Source: Planctomycetia bacterium (GTDB lineage Bacteria > Planctomycetota > Planctomycetia > Pirellulales > Thermoguttaceae). From it: a stretch of DNA of 64,000 bases. Every line of letters starts with the position of its first letter. Position 1 is the stretch's first letter. Position numbers and translations under genes: made by a program. The stretch covers positions 57,422 to 121,421 of the forward strand of contig JAUNBG010000007.1 of the NCBI GenBank assembly GCA_030527205.1, read 5' to 3'. This document shows, one piece after another, positions 44,688 through 54,130 of the stretch. Under the pieces are notes generated by a model. The model was not told the DNA's origin. It made no database searches and saw nothing but the letters and a program-made list of their open reading frames with translations.

Positions 44688-45464
44688 TTAGCCTGCTTGT
44701 TCAAAATGCGGCGATTCATCAAAACTTATATTGGCGAAATCAAGGCTTTTTGAGCTTTCCCGATATTTTAGATAGATTTCGCCAAAAAGAACTTTCTGCG
44801 AAACAAAGGCATATTCATGCCGAACAAGTTCCAAAACAGCCAAAAAGATTCCGATGAGAATTTCCCGACGCTCAACTTTTTGAAAAAGGGAAGAAAATCG
44901 AACATTCTGTTCCCGTTTCAGTCGTTGATAAATTCGTTGCATATGAACCGAAATAGGCGTTTCTGTAACCTTAACGATATGTTTCATGAGCGGAGTTTTT
45001 TCTCGAACAATTCGGCCAAAAGCGCTGACCAGATCCCAAAGTTCAACATCATGAATTGGTTCTTCTGCAAGATTTCGATTTTTCGGCTGAAAATCATTAG
45101 CCAAACGGGGATAACGTCGCTGCCAAAGTCGACCTCGTTCTTCGAGAAATCCTGCGTTTTCGCAAAACTTTTTATAAGCCAGAAGCTCTGTTACAAGATT
45201 ATTCCGACTTTCTTCGAGTTCTGTTTCGACTTCTTCTTCCTGAGGCAGAACTTGAAATGATTTTATTTCGATCAGTGTGCTGGCAACAACAATAAACTCT
45301 CCGACAGAATCAATATCCAATATTTCCAGAGCTCGAATGCAGTCAAGATATTGATCAAGAATTTTAGCGACGGGGATATTTAAAATATTCAGCTCATGCT
45401 TTTGAACCAAAAACAAAAGCAAGTCGATCGGCCCATCGAAAAAGTCCAGAGCAATATGAAACAT
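44688..45464 (-). CDS. scpA: Segregation and condensation protein A
   Basis: This 258-residue kleisin partners with Smc and ScpB in chromosome condensation. The N-terminus FDGPIDLLLFLVQKHELNILNIPVAKILDQYL is the Smc-neck-binding domain. A charged linker and a C-terminal winged-helix region with REILIGIFLAVLELVRHEYAFVSQKVLFGEI follow. No scpB or smc is adjacent. It begins directly after the stop of the upstream minus-strand gene with no spacer, indicating translational coupling. Confidence 0.92.
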   Translation of the reverse strand: MFHIALDFFDGPIDLLLFLVQKHELNILNIPVAKILDQYLDCIRALEILDIDSVGEFIVVASTLIEIKSFQVLPQEEEVETELEESRNNLVTELLAYKKFCENAGFLEERGRLWQRRYPRLANDFQPKNRNLAEEPIHDVELWDLVSAFGRIVREKTPLMKHIVKVTETPISVHMQRIYQRLKREQNVRFSSLFQKVERREILIGIFLAVLELVRHEYAFVSQKVLFGEIYLKYRESSKSLDFANISFDESPHFEQAG

Positions 45465-46121
45465 TTAGGCAACCTTTCTCGTTTGACCCAATGCATTGAG
45501 ATTCAATTCGACCTCTTTGGGCGAAAGACGAAGCTTTTGAGCTATTTCGAGGGAATTCAATCCCGATTGAGCAAGATTAATCATTTGACGACTTCGTTCT
45601 TTTGAATTCCTGGGCAATAATTGCGATTCGTTTTCAATTATATCAAAATAATCCGGTTTTAATGAAGCGGTTGAAGCCTCAAGTTGGATAACTTCATTTT
45701 GCAGGTTTGATTCAAGTTCATTAAAAACTGAAACAACGGAAGCCTGAGGACTCAAAAACGTTTCTTCAAAAGCGTTGATCATTTTATTCAAATGAGCTGC
45801 CGTTTGATCGGCCGAATGAAGAAGCGACGTTATCTGATTTTTTTGTTCATTCAGTTTTGCAATGCTATTTTCAAACCAATTTTGAAAAAGCGTTTCCCGT
45901 CGTTCCAACTCTTTAAGAAGTTCGGTCGTTAATAATATTTTTTGCTTGAGATCAAAATCGCTTGATTCTTGAGCGGATAACAAACGTTTTTTCGATCTTT
46001 TTTGAATTTTTCGTCGGGAAGAATAATGAAAAAGCGTTCCAATCAAAAGGGCAAGTCCGGCTGAAATAACGCCGCTCGGTCCTGAAATGGATAAAATGGT
46101 TAAAAACATTGTTGAAAGCAT
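45465..46121 (-). CDS. Membrane-anchored coiled-coil protein with C-terminal HTH-like region
   Basis: This 218-residue protein has one N-terminal membrane segment (about 12-31), a short basic patch (RRKIQKRSKKR), a coiled coil, then a C-terminal segment RQMINLAQSGLNSLEIAQKLRLSPKEVELNLNALGQ that looks like a sigma-region-4/DUF2802-type helix-turn-helix. I recognise the arrangement from planctomycete genes but no function is known. It sits immediately upstream of scpA with no gap. No Shine-Dalgarno is seen at the ATG at 46121, and an internal ATG at 46109 is possible. Confidence 0.65.
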   Translation of the reverse strand: MLSTMFLTILSISGPSGVISAGLALLIGTLFHYSSRRKIQKRSKKRLLSAQESSDFDLKQKILLTTELLKELERRETLFQNWFENSIAKLNEQKNQITSLLHSADQTAAHLNKMINAFEETFLSPQASVVSVFNELESNLQNEVIQLEASTASLKPDYFDIIENESQLLPRNSKERSRQMINLAQSGLNSLEIAQKLRLSPKEVELNLNALGQTRKVA

Positions 46122-46309
46122 AAAAAATAATGAAAAAACAAGTTGAAAATGTTAATGGGATAAAATAAAGAGAAATCTTTTTCGCAAACGTCTTGCAAAT
46201 TTTGCAAAATAATACAAAATTTTTTTAACAGAAGCAAGAGCAACTTTCTCAAAACGATTAAATATCAATTTTGAGGAATTTGATCTCATTTAAATCAGGG
46301 AGAAATTTG

Positions 46310-46561
46310 ATGTCGCCTAAAAAACGTCCTCCGATGACGGTTGAAGAAAAAAAACTTTTAAAAATTCAACAAAATAAAATTGCCGCCCGTCAGGTTAGAA
46401 ATACATTAATCATTCTGGCTCTTTTGGCTGGACTTTGGTTTCTATATCTCATTTATGCGAACCGTCATCAGCGCATTAATCAGAATAATCAAAATAATCA
46501 AAGTATTCAGCAGACAGAGCAATCAGAATCCGTTACAGAGCAGTCTTCTTCAGAAAATTGA
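46310..46561 (+). CDS. Small single-pass membrane protein (83 residues)
   Basis: Basic, Lys-rich N-terminus (MSPKKRPPMTVEEKKLLKIQ), one hydrophobic helix at about 33-49 (LIILALLAGLWFLYLIY), then an Asn/Gln/Ser/Glu-rich tail of about 30 residues. The start at 46310 has CAGGGAG eight bases upstream; the longer open frame from 46271 lacks this. No family is recognised. A dispersed element follows the stop within four bases. Confidence 0.6.
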   Translation: MSPKKRPPMTVEEKKLLKIQQNKIAARQVRNTLIILALLAGLWFLYLIYANRHQRINQNNQNNQSIQQTEQSESVTEQSSSEN

Positions 46562-46564
46562 TTC

Positions 46565-46674
46565 AGAAAGTTCTAAAAACCTATTCGGAACGCGGGATGT
46601 TTCGTCCGCAAGACAAATTTTAACGATTTTATCCGGAATGCGTTTATTGAAAAATCTGGGCATTAGAACTTCCT
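46565..46674 (+). repeat. Dispersed inverted-repeat element, copy 8 (subfamily B)
   Basis: Begins AGAAAGTTCTAAAAACC and ends CATTAGAACTTCCT. The core is GCGGGATGTTTCGTCCGC and the AACGATTTTATCCGGAATGC segment follows. It lies just downstream of the small membrane protein. Confidence 0.85.
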
Positions 46675-46720
46675 CAATGAATAAAAGAATGAAAAACTGA
46701 TTTTAAACTCAAACCGAGCG

Positions 46721-46758
46721 CGTTTGTTCAATCCGCCGACAACAACAGTCTGAATGCG
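46721..46758 (+). repeat. ACAACAA-loop motif, copy 5
   Basis: CGTTTGTTCAATCCGCCG then ACAACAACAGTCTG. The CGTTTNTTC lead resembles the copies at 40415 and 41719. Stem pairing is poor here. It lies in the 324-bp gap before the isomerase-like gene. Confidence 0.4.
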
Positions 46759-46885
46759 TAAAACAAAGCCTGTTGTTCAGACCGGATCGGGCATTAATCT
46801 TTGCGATGCCTTTTTTGTTTAGCGATACAACAATTTAATCAAGCAACAGTTTTCTTGTGGATCAGTTGCGTTTAAAGAGATTAAT

Positions 46886-47899
46886 ATGGAAAAAAAAGAT
46901 AAAGAGAATCAATTAAATCGCCGTCAACTTTTAATCCAGGGAACGATCGGAACTTGTTTGGGATTTCTAACGGGTCAGAATTATGCTCATTCTCAAGAAG
47001 AAATCTTGTTCAATCAAAGTAATGATTCCGACAAAAAATCAAATTCTTCTTTGGATTCCTATTCCTTTCGGCTATGTTTGAATACGGGTTCGCTAAATGG
47101 TTATCATTTAACTCTTGAAGAAGAATTGGAAACAGCTCGTCAAGCAAATTTTCATTTCGTTGAAATTTGGATTAATCGTCTTGAAGATTATTTGAAACGC
47201 GGCAAGAACATTCAAGATTTGAAAAAATGGCTTGACGACAATGATCTGAAAATCGAATCGGCGATTGGGTTCGCAACCTGGATTGTCGACGATCCCGACA
47301 GACGCCGTCAGGGTTTGGATCAAATGCGACGCGAAATGGAATATCTGGCTCAATTAGGAGCCCAATATATCGCTGCGCCTGCTTCTGGATTTCAGAACAG
47401 ACAAAGTCATGATCTTGCTGTTTATGCCGATCGTTATCGCGAAATTTTGCAAATGGGCGACGAAACCAATGTTTATCCTCTCCTGGAAGTTTGGGGAACC
47501 TCGCCCATTTTAAGTCGACTTTCCAATGCAATGACCATTGCTGCAGAAGCGGCTCATTCTCAAGCGGCTCTCCTTTTGGATACATTTCATCTTTTTCGGG
47601 GCGGAAATTCTTTTGAAAGTTTAAATCTCATTTCGGGAAACGCAATGCCGATTTTTCATATCAACGATTATCCGGCTCAACCGGAACGGGAACAACAAAA
47701 TGACGGTCATCGCGTTTTTCCTGGCGACGGCGTTGCTCCTCTTTCAAGAATCTTGACCATTCTTCAAAAAAATGGGTTTAAGGGCGCTCTGTCGCTTGAA
47801 CTTTTTAACGATCATTATTTCAAAACAATGAAACCTTTGGAATTGGCTCAAACGGGTTTTCAAAAAATGCAAAAAATACGAGACTCCATTCTTTCATGA
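46886..47899 (+). CDS. Exported sugar phosphate isomerase/epimerase-like TIM barrel
   Basis: This 337-residue protein has a Tat-like signal (NRRQLLIQGTIGTCLGF) and an AP-endonuclease-2/xylose-isomerase-like barrel. Metal-binding residues are expected in FVEIWINR, PLLEVWG, LLLDTFHLFRGG, IFHINDYPAQP and SLELFND. Such exported members are common in planctomycetes and are thought to work on sugars or polyols, possibly with the exported oxidoreductases. Substrate unknown. ATG start preceded by AGAGATTAAT. Confidence 0.8.
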   Translation: MEKKDKENQLNRRQLLIQGTIGTCLGFLTGQNYAHSQEEILFNQSNDSDKKSNSSLDSYSFRLCLNTGSLNGYHLTLEEELETARQANFHFVEIWINRLEDYLKRGKNIQDLKKWLDDNDLKIESAIGFATWIVDDPDRRRQGLDQMRREMEYLAQLGAQYIAAPASGFQNRQSHDLAVYADRYREILQMGDETNVYPLLEVWGTSPILSRLSNAMTIAAEAAHSQAALLLDTFHLFRGGNSFESLNLISGNAMPIFHINDYPAQPEREQQNDGHRVFPGDGVAPLSRILTILQKNGFKGALSLELFNDHYFKTMKPLELAQTGFQKMQKIRDSILS

Positions 47900-47955
47900 T
47901 TGAAAGACTCATAAATTATTTTTCGTTGATCAATTTTGTATTCTCAAGACTGTCA

Positions 47956-48059
47956 GAATGTTCCAAAAACCTGTTTTGCAACAAGTCCATTCTGAACGTC
48001 GTCAAACCTGTTCATGCGGATGAAACGTCCGCAATCTTGAGGGGGTTTTAGAACTTCCT
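47956..48059 (-). repeat. Dispersed inverted-repeat element, copy 9 (diverged, reverse)
   Basis: Left end GAATGTTCCAAAAACC, right end GGTTTTAGAACTTCC; the core reads GCGGATGAAACGTCCGC. Subfamily A-like (AACAAGTCCATTCTGAACG). The 521-bp gap to coaD also holds an ACAACAA-like motif at about 48081-48114 and otherwise nothing clear. Confidence 0.7.
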
Positions 48060-48420
48060 TGTTGATAATCCCGGATATTATTCATAACCCCGCAACAAAA
48101 CGAGCGGCAAACGACTAACAACGCCAAATGTCCAAACGGGCTTTGGCATAAAATACAAAACCCAAAAGAGGGGCGATGAAACGGTTTCGAATAAAAACAG
48201 AAAGACAATACAGGCGATTATTCAAGGAACGCCGGCTTCGATTTCCGAGGCTTGTTGGACTGAATCCCAATTTGAAAACGGCTGATTCTTGTTTATCTCA
48301 TACTTTTTTTCAATTCCGTTACTTTTTTTATTCAATTTCCAATTGGCCAATTTCGTCTGGGAACCGATTTCGGAAAAGTTCAAGCAACCTTCTCTTTTTC
48401 TCTTTTATAAAGGAAATAAA

Positions 48421-48930
48421 ATGAATTCTGGAGCGATGAATCTCGCCGTTTATCCCGGCTCTTTTGATCCGGTAACTTTAGGCCATTTAAATATTATTGA
48501 ACGTTCGAGCCGATTATTTGATCGTTTGATTGTTGCCGTTGGTATCAACAGCGAAAAATCTCCCTGGTTTTCTCCGGAAGAACGTTGCGAATTAATTCGA
48601 TTATCGACAAAACATTTAAAAAATGTTGAAGTTCGAACGTTTCAGGGGTTAACTGTTCGTTTTGTTCAGAAATTGAATGCCAGAATTATGGTTCGCGGAG
48701 TTCGACCGATTACTGATATTCCTGCTGAACTGACAATGATGATGGCCAATCGACAATTAGCCCCGGACGTTGAAACCCTTTTTTTAATCGCAGACGGAGA
48801 ACTCGCTCATGTGTCGAGCTCTCTTATTAAAGAGATCGCTCCGTTGGGGGACGTTACGGTTTTGAAGGCTTTTTTGTCTCCTCCGGTTATTGAAGCCGTT
48901 CAAAAAAAAATCGCAAAAGATTATAATTAA
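48421..48930 (+). CDS. coaD: Phosphopantetheine adenylyltransferase
   Basis: This 169-residue enzyme adenylates 4'-phosphopantetheine, the penultimate step of coenzyme A synthesis. The nucleotidyltransferase motif is GSFDPVTLGHLNII (T-x-G-H type). SPWFSPEERCELIRLS, RGVRPITDIPAELTMMMANRQLAP and SSSLIKEIA follow, all in the usual places. The ATG at 48421 has AAGGA upstream; longer open frames exist but add nothing conserved. Six extra residues precede the family's normal start. Confidence 0.95.
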   Translation: MNSGAMNLAVYPGSFDPVTLGHLNIIERSSRLFDRLIVAVGINSEKSPWFSPEERCELIRLSTKHLKNVEVRTFQGLTVRFVQKLNARIMVRGVRPITDIPAELTMMMANRQLAPDVETLFLIADGELAHVSSSLIKEIAPLGDVTVLKAFLSPPVIEAVQKKIAKDYN

Positions 48931-49197
48931 CTGTTGCGATAATCATGTCTAAATGCCTCAATTCGTTTTGAAAATCCTGGATAAATCGTCATTGACTTTC
49001 TTTTTTGTCATCTTTATAATGTCTATGTTAATGAGACTTAGTTGTTGATCTTATAAGTTGGCTAATATTGACTGATTCTGTCTTTTGTTTAATCGGCCAG
49101 TCGTTACTGGCTGATAAGAAGAATAATCCGTTTTTTATTTTGAATTGAGTCTGAAGCAGCCTTTATCAATAAATGTGTTATTGAAAAAACAGTCAAA

Positions 49198-50026
49198 ATG
49201 GGGGAGGGCAATTTGAGCAATCCGCTCGGTTTTACTCTCTTCGAGTTACTCGTTGTTATCGCAATTATCGGTATTTTAATTGGTCTGTTTCTTCCCGCAG
49301 TTCAGGCGGCCAGAGAAGCGGCGCGACGCATGCAATGCCCAAATATTTTAAAACTGTATTGCCTTGCATGCATAATTATCTGGACATCAACAAGCAGAAG
49401 TTTCCTTACGGAATGACGCATCCGACCGGCGATTGGAAAAATTTCGATGGAAATCCGGGGCTGCGGCATACATGGATTCCGCGAATTTGGCCGTTCATTG
49501 AACAGTCATCGCTTTATGAAATTTATGATTTTAAAGTTGGTTTCTGGGGGAACCGAATTGTAAATATGGCGATTCTGCCGTTCAAACTCCTGTTAATACT
49601 CAAATCGAATATTATTTTTGTCCCAGCGATTGATCTGGCGCAAAATGGACTGGCGATCCCTATTATGGTTCTCGGGGAAATTATGTCGTTGGCATGGGAA
49701 ACGACTGGGGCTGGAATCCTGCATATGATTCAATGCCTTATAAAAATCCGGGCTGGACAGACGCCCCCTTTTATCTTAATATCAGCGTTGGACTTGCTGA
49801 ACAGACCGACGGAACATCCAATAGAAAGTTGATGTCCGAAGTTATTTGTGCTGCCGATGACGCGTTTGACTTTCATGGTCAATGATTCAATGACGAAGGC
49901 CCTGACCCTTCTTTTATGACGGTTACCGGCCCGAATTCATCGACGCCGGAGGATTTCTGGTTGAACCCGACCTATAAAATCAAGATTGATAAACCGGGAA
50001 CTTATGATATTAAGCTCGAAGGTTGA
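49198..50026 (+). pseudogene. DUF1559 prepilin-like pseudogene (two frameshifts, one stop)
   Basis: Frame 1 gives [19 protein letters not shown] then [17 protein letters not shown] one-base shift near 49368 moves to the frame of [19 protein letters not shown], and a second shift at the G5 run at 49546-49550 leads to YFCPSDRSGAKWTG. The frame then continues through LAEQTDGTSNRKLMSEV to DFHGQ, where TGA stands in place of a likely TGG, and goes on to NDEGPDPSFMTVTGPNS and TYDIKLEG. These are the standard DUF1559 blocks in order. The intact relative is at 16719-17861. Sequencing errors in the homopolymer cannot account for the stop codon too. Confidence 0.82.
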
Positions 50027-50083
50027 AACGTTGATTGTTAAAGTTTAAAACCTTGCTTGCTGAAGGTTGAACCGTTGATTGTT
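50018..50083 (+). repeat. Short direct duplication after the DUF1559 pseudogene
   Basis: GAAGGTTGAAACGTTGATTG (50018-50037) and GAAGGTTGAACCGTTGATTG (50062-50081) repeat with a 44-bp offset and one mismatch. The first copy spans the pseudogene's final stop codon. Confidence 0.75.
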
Positions 50084-50155
50084 GATTGAGAAAGATATGT
50101 TTTGAGGCAAAAGTTCCTTTCTCTCAAATATTGCTCTATAATTAAGGGGAAAAAA

Positions 50156-53100
50156 ATGCAAAAGAAAAGTCACAAGAAAAGAATCAGAATCATATTGGCC
50201 TGTTTCTGTTTTGTTTTTGCTTGTTCATGCGAGGCGAAAGAAACAACAGACCAATCCCTTTTGGGATATTGGCCCTTCGATGAACAAAATGCAAATGACG
50301 TTATACAGAATCAAAGTCAATCGGAATTTTCGGTTCAACCGAATCGCGAAATTCCCAGAGTTGAGGGACTTTTCGGAAAAGCCCTTGATCTTTCCGGAAA
50401 TTTTTTGCTTCCAATCGATTCAAAAATTGTTCCAAACAACATCGAACAAATAACCCTTGCCGCTTGGGTTCGACCGCGTCAGTTGAGCGGTTTTCGCGAA
50501 ATAATTCGGAAAGAAGACGGCGACCAACGTTTTCTTTTGTCCTTTCAAGATAACGGAACTATCTTATCGCTCGGCCTTAATATTGCAAATTATTATATCG
50601 AATGCGATGCTCCAATCGCTTTAGACGAAGTTCTGGACGACAATTGGCATTTCGCGGCGGCAACCTTTGACGGCAAAACGATGCGCGTTTATCTCGATGG
50701 TTACGAAATCGGACAACTCGAAAAAAAGGGAAATCTGACAATCGGTCAAGCCGCTCCCGTTACAATTGGTTCAAACGGAGAAAGCGAATTTTTTGACGGA
50801 CTATTGGACGATCTTCGTTTTTATGACGTCGCTCTTTCCAAAAATGAAATCGAGTCCCTTTATCAAAAAGGAAATGTTGTTTTAAAAGAACAAAATAAAG
50901 CCGCATTTGAACTGGTTCAATCTTTTTATGAAAAAAAAGAATCCTTTACAAAAACGCTTAGCGCTTTGCGATTGAAATTTGTCCAAAACCCGGATATGAA
51001 AGAAAATTTTAATCGTTCGGCGCAAGGAATTCTTGTTCGTCAGCTTCGAGATGATTTTCCCGACGATTTAGCTCATTTTGTCAAACAATTCAAAATGAGC
51101 ATCAGCGAATTTCTGACTGCCTCAATGGCTCAAATGAAGGACGAAGCGATTCGAATGATTGGGCTTTATACGGAATATAAACCGTTGACAGAAGATCAAT
51201 GGAAATTCTTAAGTCCTGAAGAAACCGAAAAATGGAAACAAATCGAAAACGTCGAAAAAAGCTTCAACGAACTGATTGCCTCTTCGGAAGATATCGACGA
51301 TATCCGTTGGTTTGAAATGGCTTTTGAAATGAGTCGTTCCATTCAAGAACGCCCTTATCAGCGCGAGCCGGTCGCTCCTTATCAGATTCCGAAAACGCCG
51401 GATGTTGTTGATTTGACTCAAGATCAAGCTCGTCAAAAGTTGGAAGAAGATTGGCTGTTCCAATGCGATGGCAAACCGACCATTGACCGAATTCGTCAGG
51501 AAATCGACTGGTCGTTCGAACTTATCGAACGACTTGCTTCCGACGTCGATCTTGAAAAAGAAACCGCTCAACTCAAACAACTTCAAGCAGAAGTCTCAAA
51601 TCTTGACGGGCAAAACCAGGAATTCTATTTCAAAGTTCGAACGCTCAAACGAGCCATTATGATGAAGAATCCTGTCATTGATTTCGATTCGATTCTTTAT
51701 GTTGATATGCCTTATCCTCAAGGAAGCGAATGGGCACATGAAACGCGGCATCGGCTTGGTTATATGGCCGTCCCTGGCGCTCGATTGATGACGTTGACCG
51801 GGCTCTCCCCTGCGGGACGACAAAAAATGCTTATGCCCAAGGCGCCGCTTCATGGTTCCTTTTGGCGCCCTGATCTTTCCTGGGACGGAAAAAAAGTCCT
51901 CGTCAGTTTCAAACCTCATAACGAAAAAGCCTTTCATCTTTATGAAATCGATATTGATGGCAATAATGTCCGCCAATTGACCAGCGGAATGTTCGACGAT
52001 TTTGATCCCATTTATTTGCCGGACGGCGAAAATATCGTCTTTTCGACAACCCGCGGCTATACTTATGTCCGTTGTATGCCGCCGACAAATGCCTTTGTGC
52101 TTGCCCGAATGAAACTCGACAGTTCGAATCTTTATCTCATTTCTCGAAATAATGAACCCGATTATCTGCCTTCGGTTCTCCCTGACGGAAGAATCGTTTT
52201 CAGTCGTTGGGAATATACAGATAAACCCCTTTGGCGTTGCGTCAGCGTTTGGACAATGAATCCCGACGGGACTCAAACGCAAATTCTCTGGGGAAATCAG
52301 ACCGTTTGGCCTGATTTGCCCAAAGACGTTCGAGCCGTCCCTGACAGTAACCGTCTGATCTTTACTGGAAGCGCCCATCATAACTGGTTTTCCGGTTCCA
52401 TTGGACTTATTGATCCAACAAAAGGATTAAATTTCCCTGACGGTCTGACAAAAATAACCGCTGAGATTGACTGGCCGGAATCGGGAAACGGGCCAATTGA
52501 CCCCATCGAATCGACGCAATATCATCGCAGCGGGAATTATACTGCTTACGATTCCCCTTATCCCTTGAGCGAAAACGATTTTCTGGTTTCCGCAACAAGA
52601 AACGGAAAATATGTTTTACTCCTTATGGATACCGATGGCAATCGCGAGTTGATTTATGAAGGCGTCAACAACATCTTTTATGCCCAACCGATTCGATCAC
52701 GCGATGTTCCCCCGGTCATTGCCGATCGCGTTAAATGGCCAACCTGGGAGGAACGAAATAATCCTGAACCTGGAATCATTTACAGTAACAACGTTTATGA
52801 TAACGCCCCGGAAGAATTACGCAATAAAGCAAAATATCTCAGAATCATGAATATCGAGCCAAAAACATATACTTATTGGGATAATCGTCCCTATATTTCA
52901 ACCGGGCCCGCTGTTTCGATGGTTCAATCGGAAGGAGTCAAACGAATTTTGGGAACGGTTCCGATTGAAGAGGACGGCTCCGTCTCTTTTTATGCGCCTT
53001 CGGGAGTTGCTCTTCATTTTCAACTCCTGGATGAGAATATGAAATGTTTGCAAACGATGCGCTCGTTTACTGGCGTTATGCCTGGCGAATCTCGCGGTTG

Positions 53101-53866
53101 TTTAGGCTGTCATGAATCGCAAATAACGACTCCGGCTCCCCAAACTCGTTCGATTGCCGTTATGCGCGAACCTTCGACGATTACGCCGCCCCCCTGGGAC
53201 GATATTTCTGTCAGTTATGAACGTTATGTTCAACCGACTTTGGATAAACATTGCGGCGAATGTCATTCCGGAGACGGAGAAGCGAAAAAGATTTTCGATA
53301 CAACAATGCGACCCGGATTTCTTCATTTCAATGAGCCTTATATAACGCTTATCGGAAATCCAAGTTGGGGGGCCCCCGCGAAACTTTATCGCTCTGGAAG
53401 TCGGTCAACTTGGGGATATTCTGATGAAGAACTTGAAGAAGCTCCCCCTGGCTTCGGGATCGCCGATACGATTCAGGTCGAAGCCTATTCGACTGTTGAC
53501 CCTGCCGCCTATGTAACCCCAAAACCTATGGAAAAACTTTCGTATTCCAGTCGATTAATCAATCATTATTGCACAAAAAAACATTATAACGTCGAATTGG
53601 ACCCCATTGAGATGTTGCGCATGATCGTTTGGGTTGACGCGATTTGTCCTTATTCCGGAAGCGATGACATTCGAAAAATGCCTGATCCAAAGTTTCAAGG
53701 AAGCGATTGGATTTCCATTCCCCCGCGACTTGAAACCGCGCCTGTCGTTAAACGTCCCGGTCCTTTTGATCCTTTTGGATCCGATGACGCTTATAACAAC
53801 CCGACTGATCAAAAAGTCTATTCCAATCCCGCGTTTTCAAACGCTCCAATCATCAAAAAACGCTAA
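50156..53866 (+). CDS. Secreted LamG-PD40-cytochrome c protein, HzsA-like paralogue
   Basis: This 1236-residue protein starts with a basic leader and hydrophobic segment ending in CFVFACSCEAKE, possibly a lipoprotein or ordinary signal. An N-terminal LamG/concanavalin-like domain follows (LLGYWPFDEQNANDV ... AAATFDGKTMRVYLDGYEIG ... FDGLLDDLRFYDVALSKNEI). From about residue 430 it parallels the protein at 25437-28307: LEEDWLFQCDGKPT, PD40 blocks (LYEIDIDGNNVRQLT; VWTMNPDGTQTQILWGNQ), and two haem motifs, CLGCH at 982-986 and CGECH at 1033-1037. A gene duplication plus domain gain is inferred. Probably surface haem protein with carbohydrate contact. ATG follows AAGGGGAAAAAA. Confidence 0.78.
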   Translation: MQKKSHKKRIRIILACFCFVFACSCEAKETTDQSLLGYWPFDEQNANDVIQNQSQSEFSVQPNREIPRVEGLFGKALDLSGNFLLPIDSKIVPNNIEQITLAAWVRPRQLSGFREIIRKEDGDQRFLLSFQDNGTILSLGLNIANYYIECDAPIALDEVLDDNWHFAAATFDGKTMRVYLDGYEIGQLEKKGNLTIGQAAPVTIGSNGESEFFDGLLDDLRFYDVALSKNEIESLYQKGNVVLKEQNKAAFELVQSFYEKKESFTKTLSALRLKFVQNPDMKENFNRSAQGILVRQLRDDFPDDLAHFVKQFKMSISEFLTASMAQMKDEAIRMIGLYTEYKPLTEDQWKFLSPEETEKWKQIENVEKSFNELIASSEDIDDIRWFEMAFEMSRSIQERPYQREPVAPYQIPKTPDVVDLTQDQARQKLEEDWLFQCDGKPTIDRIRQEIDWSFELIERLASDVDLEKETAQLKQLQAEVSNLDGQNQEFYFKVRTLKRAIMMKNPVIDFDSILYVDMPYPQGSEWAHETRHRLGYMAVPGARLMTLTGLSPAGRQKMLMPKAPLHGSFWRPDLSWDGKKVLVSFKPHNEKAFHLYEIDIDGNNVRQLTSGMFDDFDPIYLPDGENIVFSTTRGYTYVRCMPPTNAFVLARMKLDSSNLYLISRNNEPDYLPSVLPDGRIVFSRWEYTDKPLWRCVSVWTMNPDGTQTQILWGNQTVWPDLPKDVRAVPDSNRLIFTGSAHHNWFSGSIGLIDPTKGLNFPDGLTKITAEIDWPESGNGPIDPIESTQYHRSGNYTAYDSPYPLSENDFLVSATRNGKYVLLLMDTDGNRELIYEGVNNIFYAQPIRSRDVPPVIADRVKWPTWEERNNPEPGIIYSNNVYDNAPEELRNKAKYLRIMNIEPKTYTYWDNRPYISTGPAVSMVQSEGVKRILGTVPIEEDGSVSFYAPSGVALHFQLLDENMKCLQTMRSFTGVMPGESRGCLGCHESQITTPAPQTRSIAVMREPSTITPPPWDDISVSYERYVQPTLDKHCGECHSGDGEAKKIFDTTMRPGFLHFNEPYITLIGNPSWGAPAKLYRSGSRSTWGYSDEELEEAPPGFGIADTIQVEAYSTVDPAAYVTPKPMEKLSYSSRLINHYCTKKHYNVELDPIEMLRMIVWVDAICPYSGSDDIRKMPDPKFQGSDWISIPPRLETAPVVKRPGPFDPFGSDDAYNNPTDQKVYSNPAFSNAPIIKKR

Positions 53867-53904
53867 CCGGCAATCTCATCCGAAGTCGAGAACGTTATCC
53901 CGGA

Positions 53905-54000
53905 CGGAAGAACGTCAATCAGCTGACCGGGAAAACGTCTCGTCCTTCCAAAACATCCAAAAGGTGTTTGTTCAAAAATCCGGGATTTTGAGAACTTCCT
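53905..54000 (+). repeat. Dispersed inverted-repeat element, copy 10 (partial)
   Basis: Only the core (AACGTCTCGTCC) and the right half, GTTTGTTCAAAAATCCGGG then TTTTGAGAACTTCCT, survive. Subfamily B. It lies between the LamG protein and the convergent hydrolase gene. Confidence 0.65.
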
Positions 54001-54130
54001 TGAACATAAACGTTTTCTTCTCAACGTCTTTGCGAGAGATAAATAAAAACGCCCTTTGCTGTTTGAGTTCGACTATTATTTAAAAAACGAATTTCAAAAG
54101 TTTTTGAATTCCTGCGATTATTGTTTTCAA

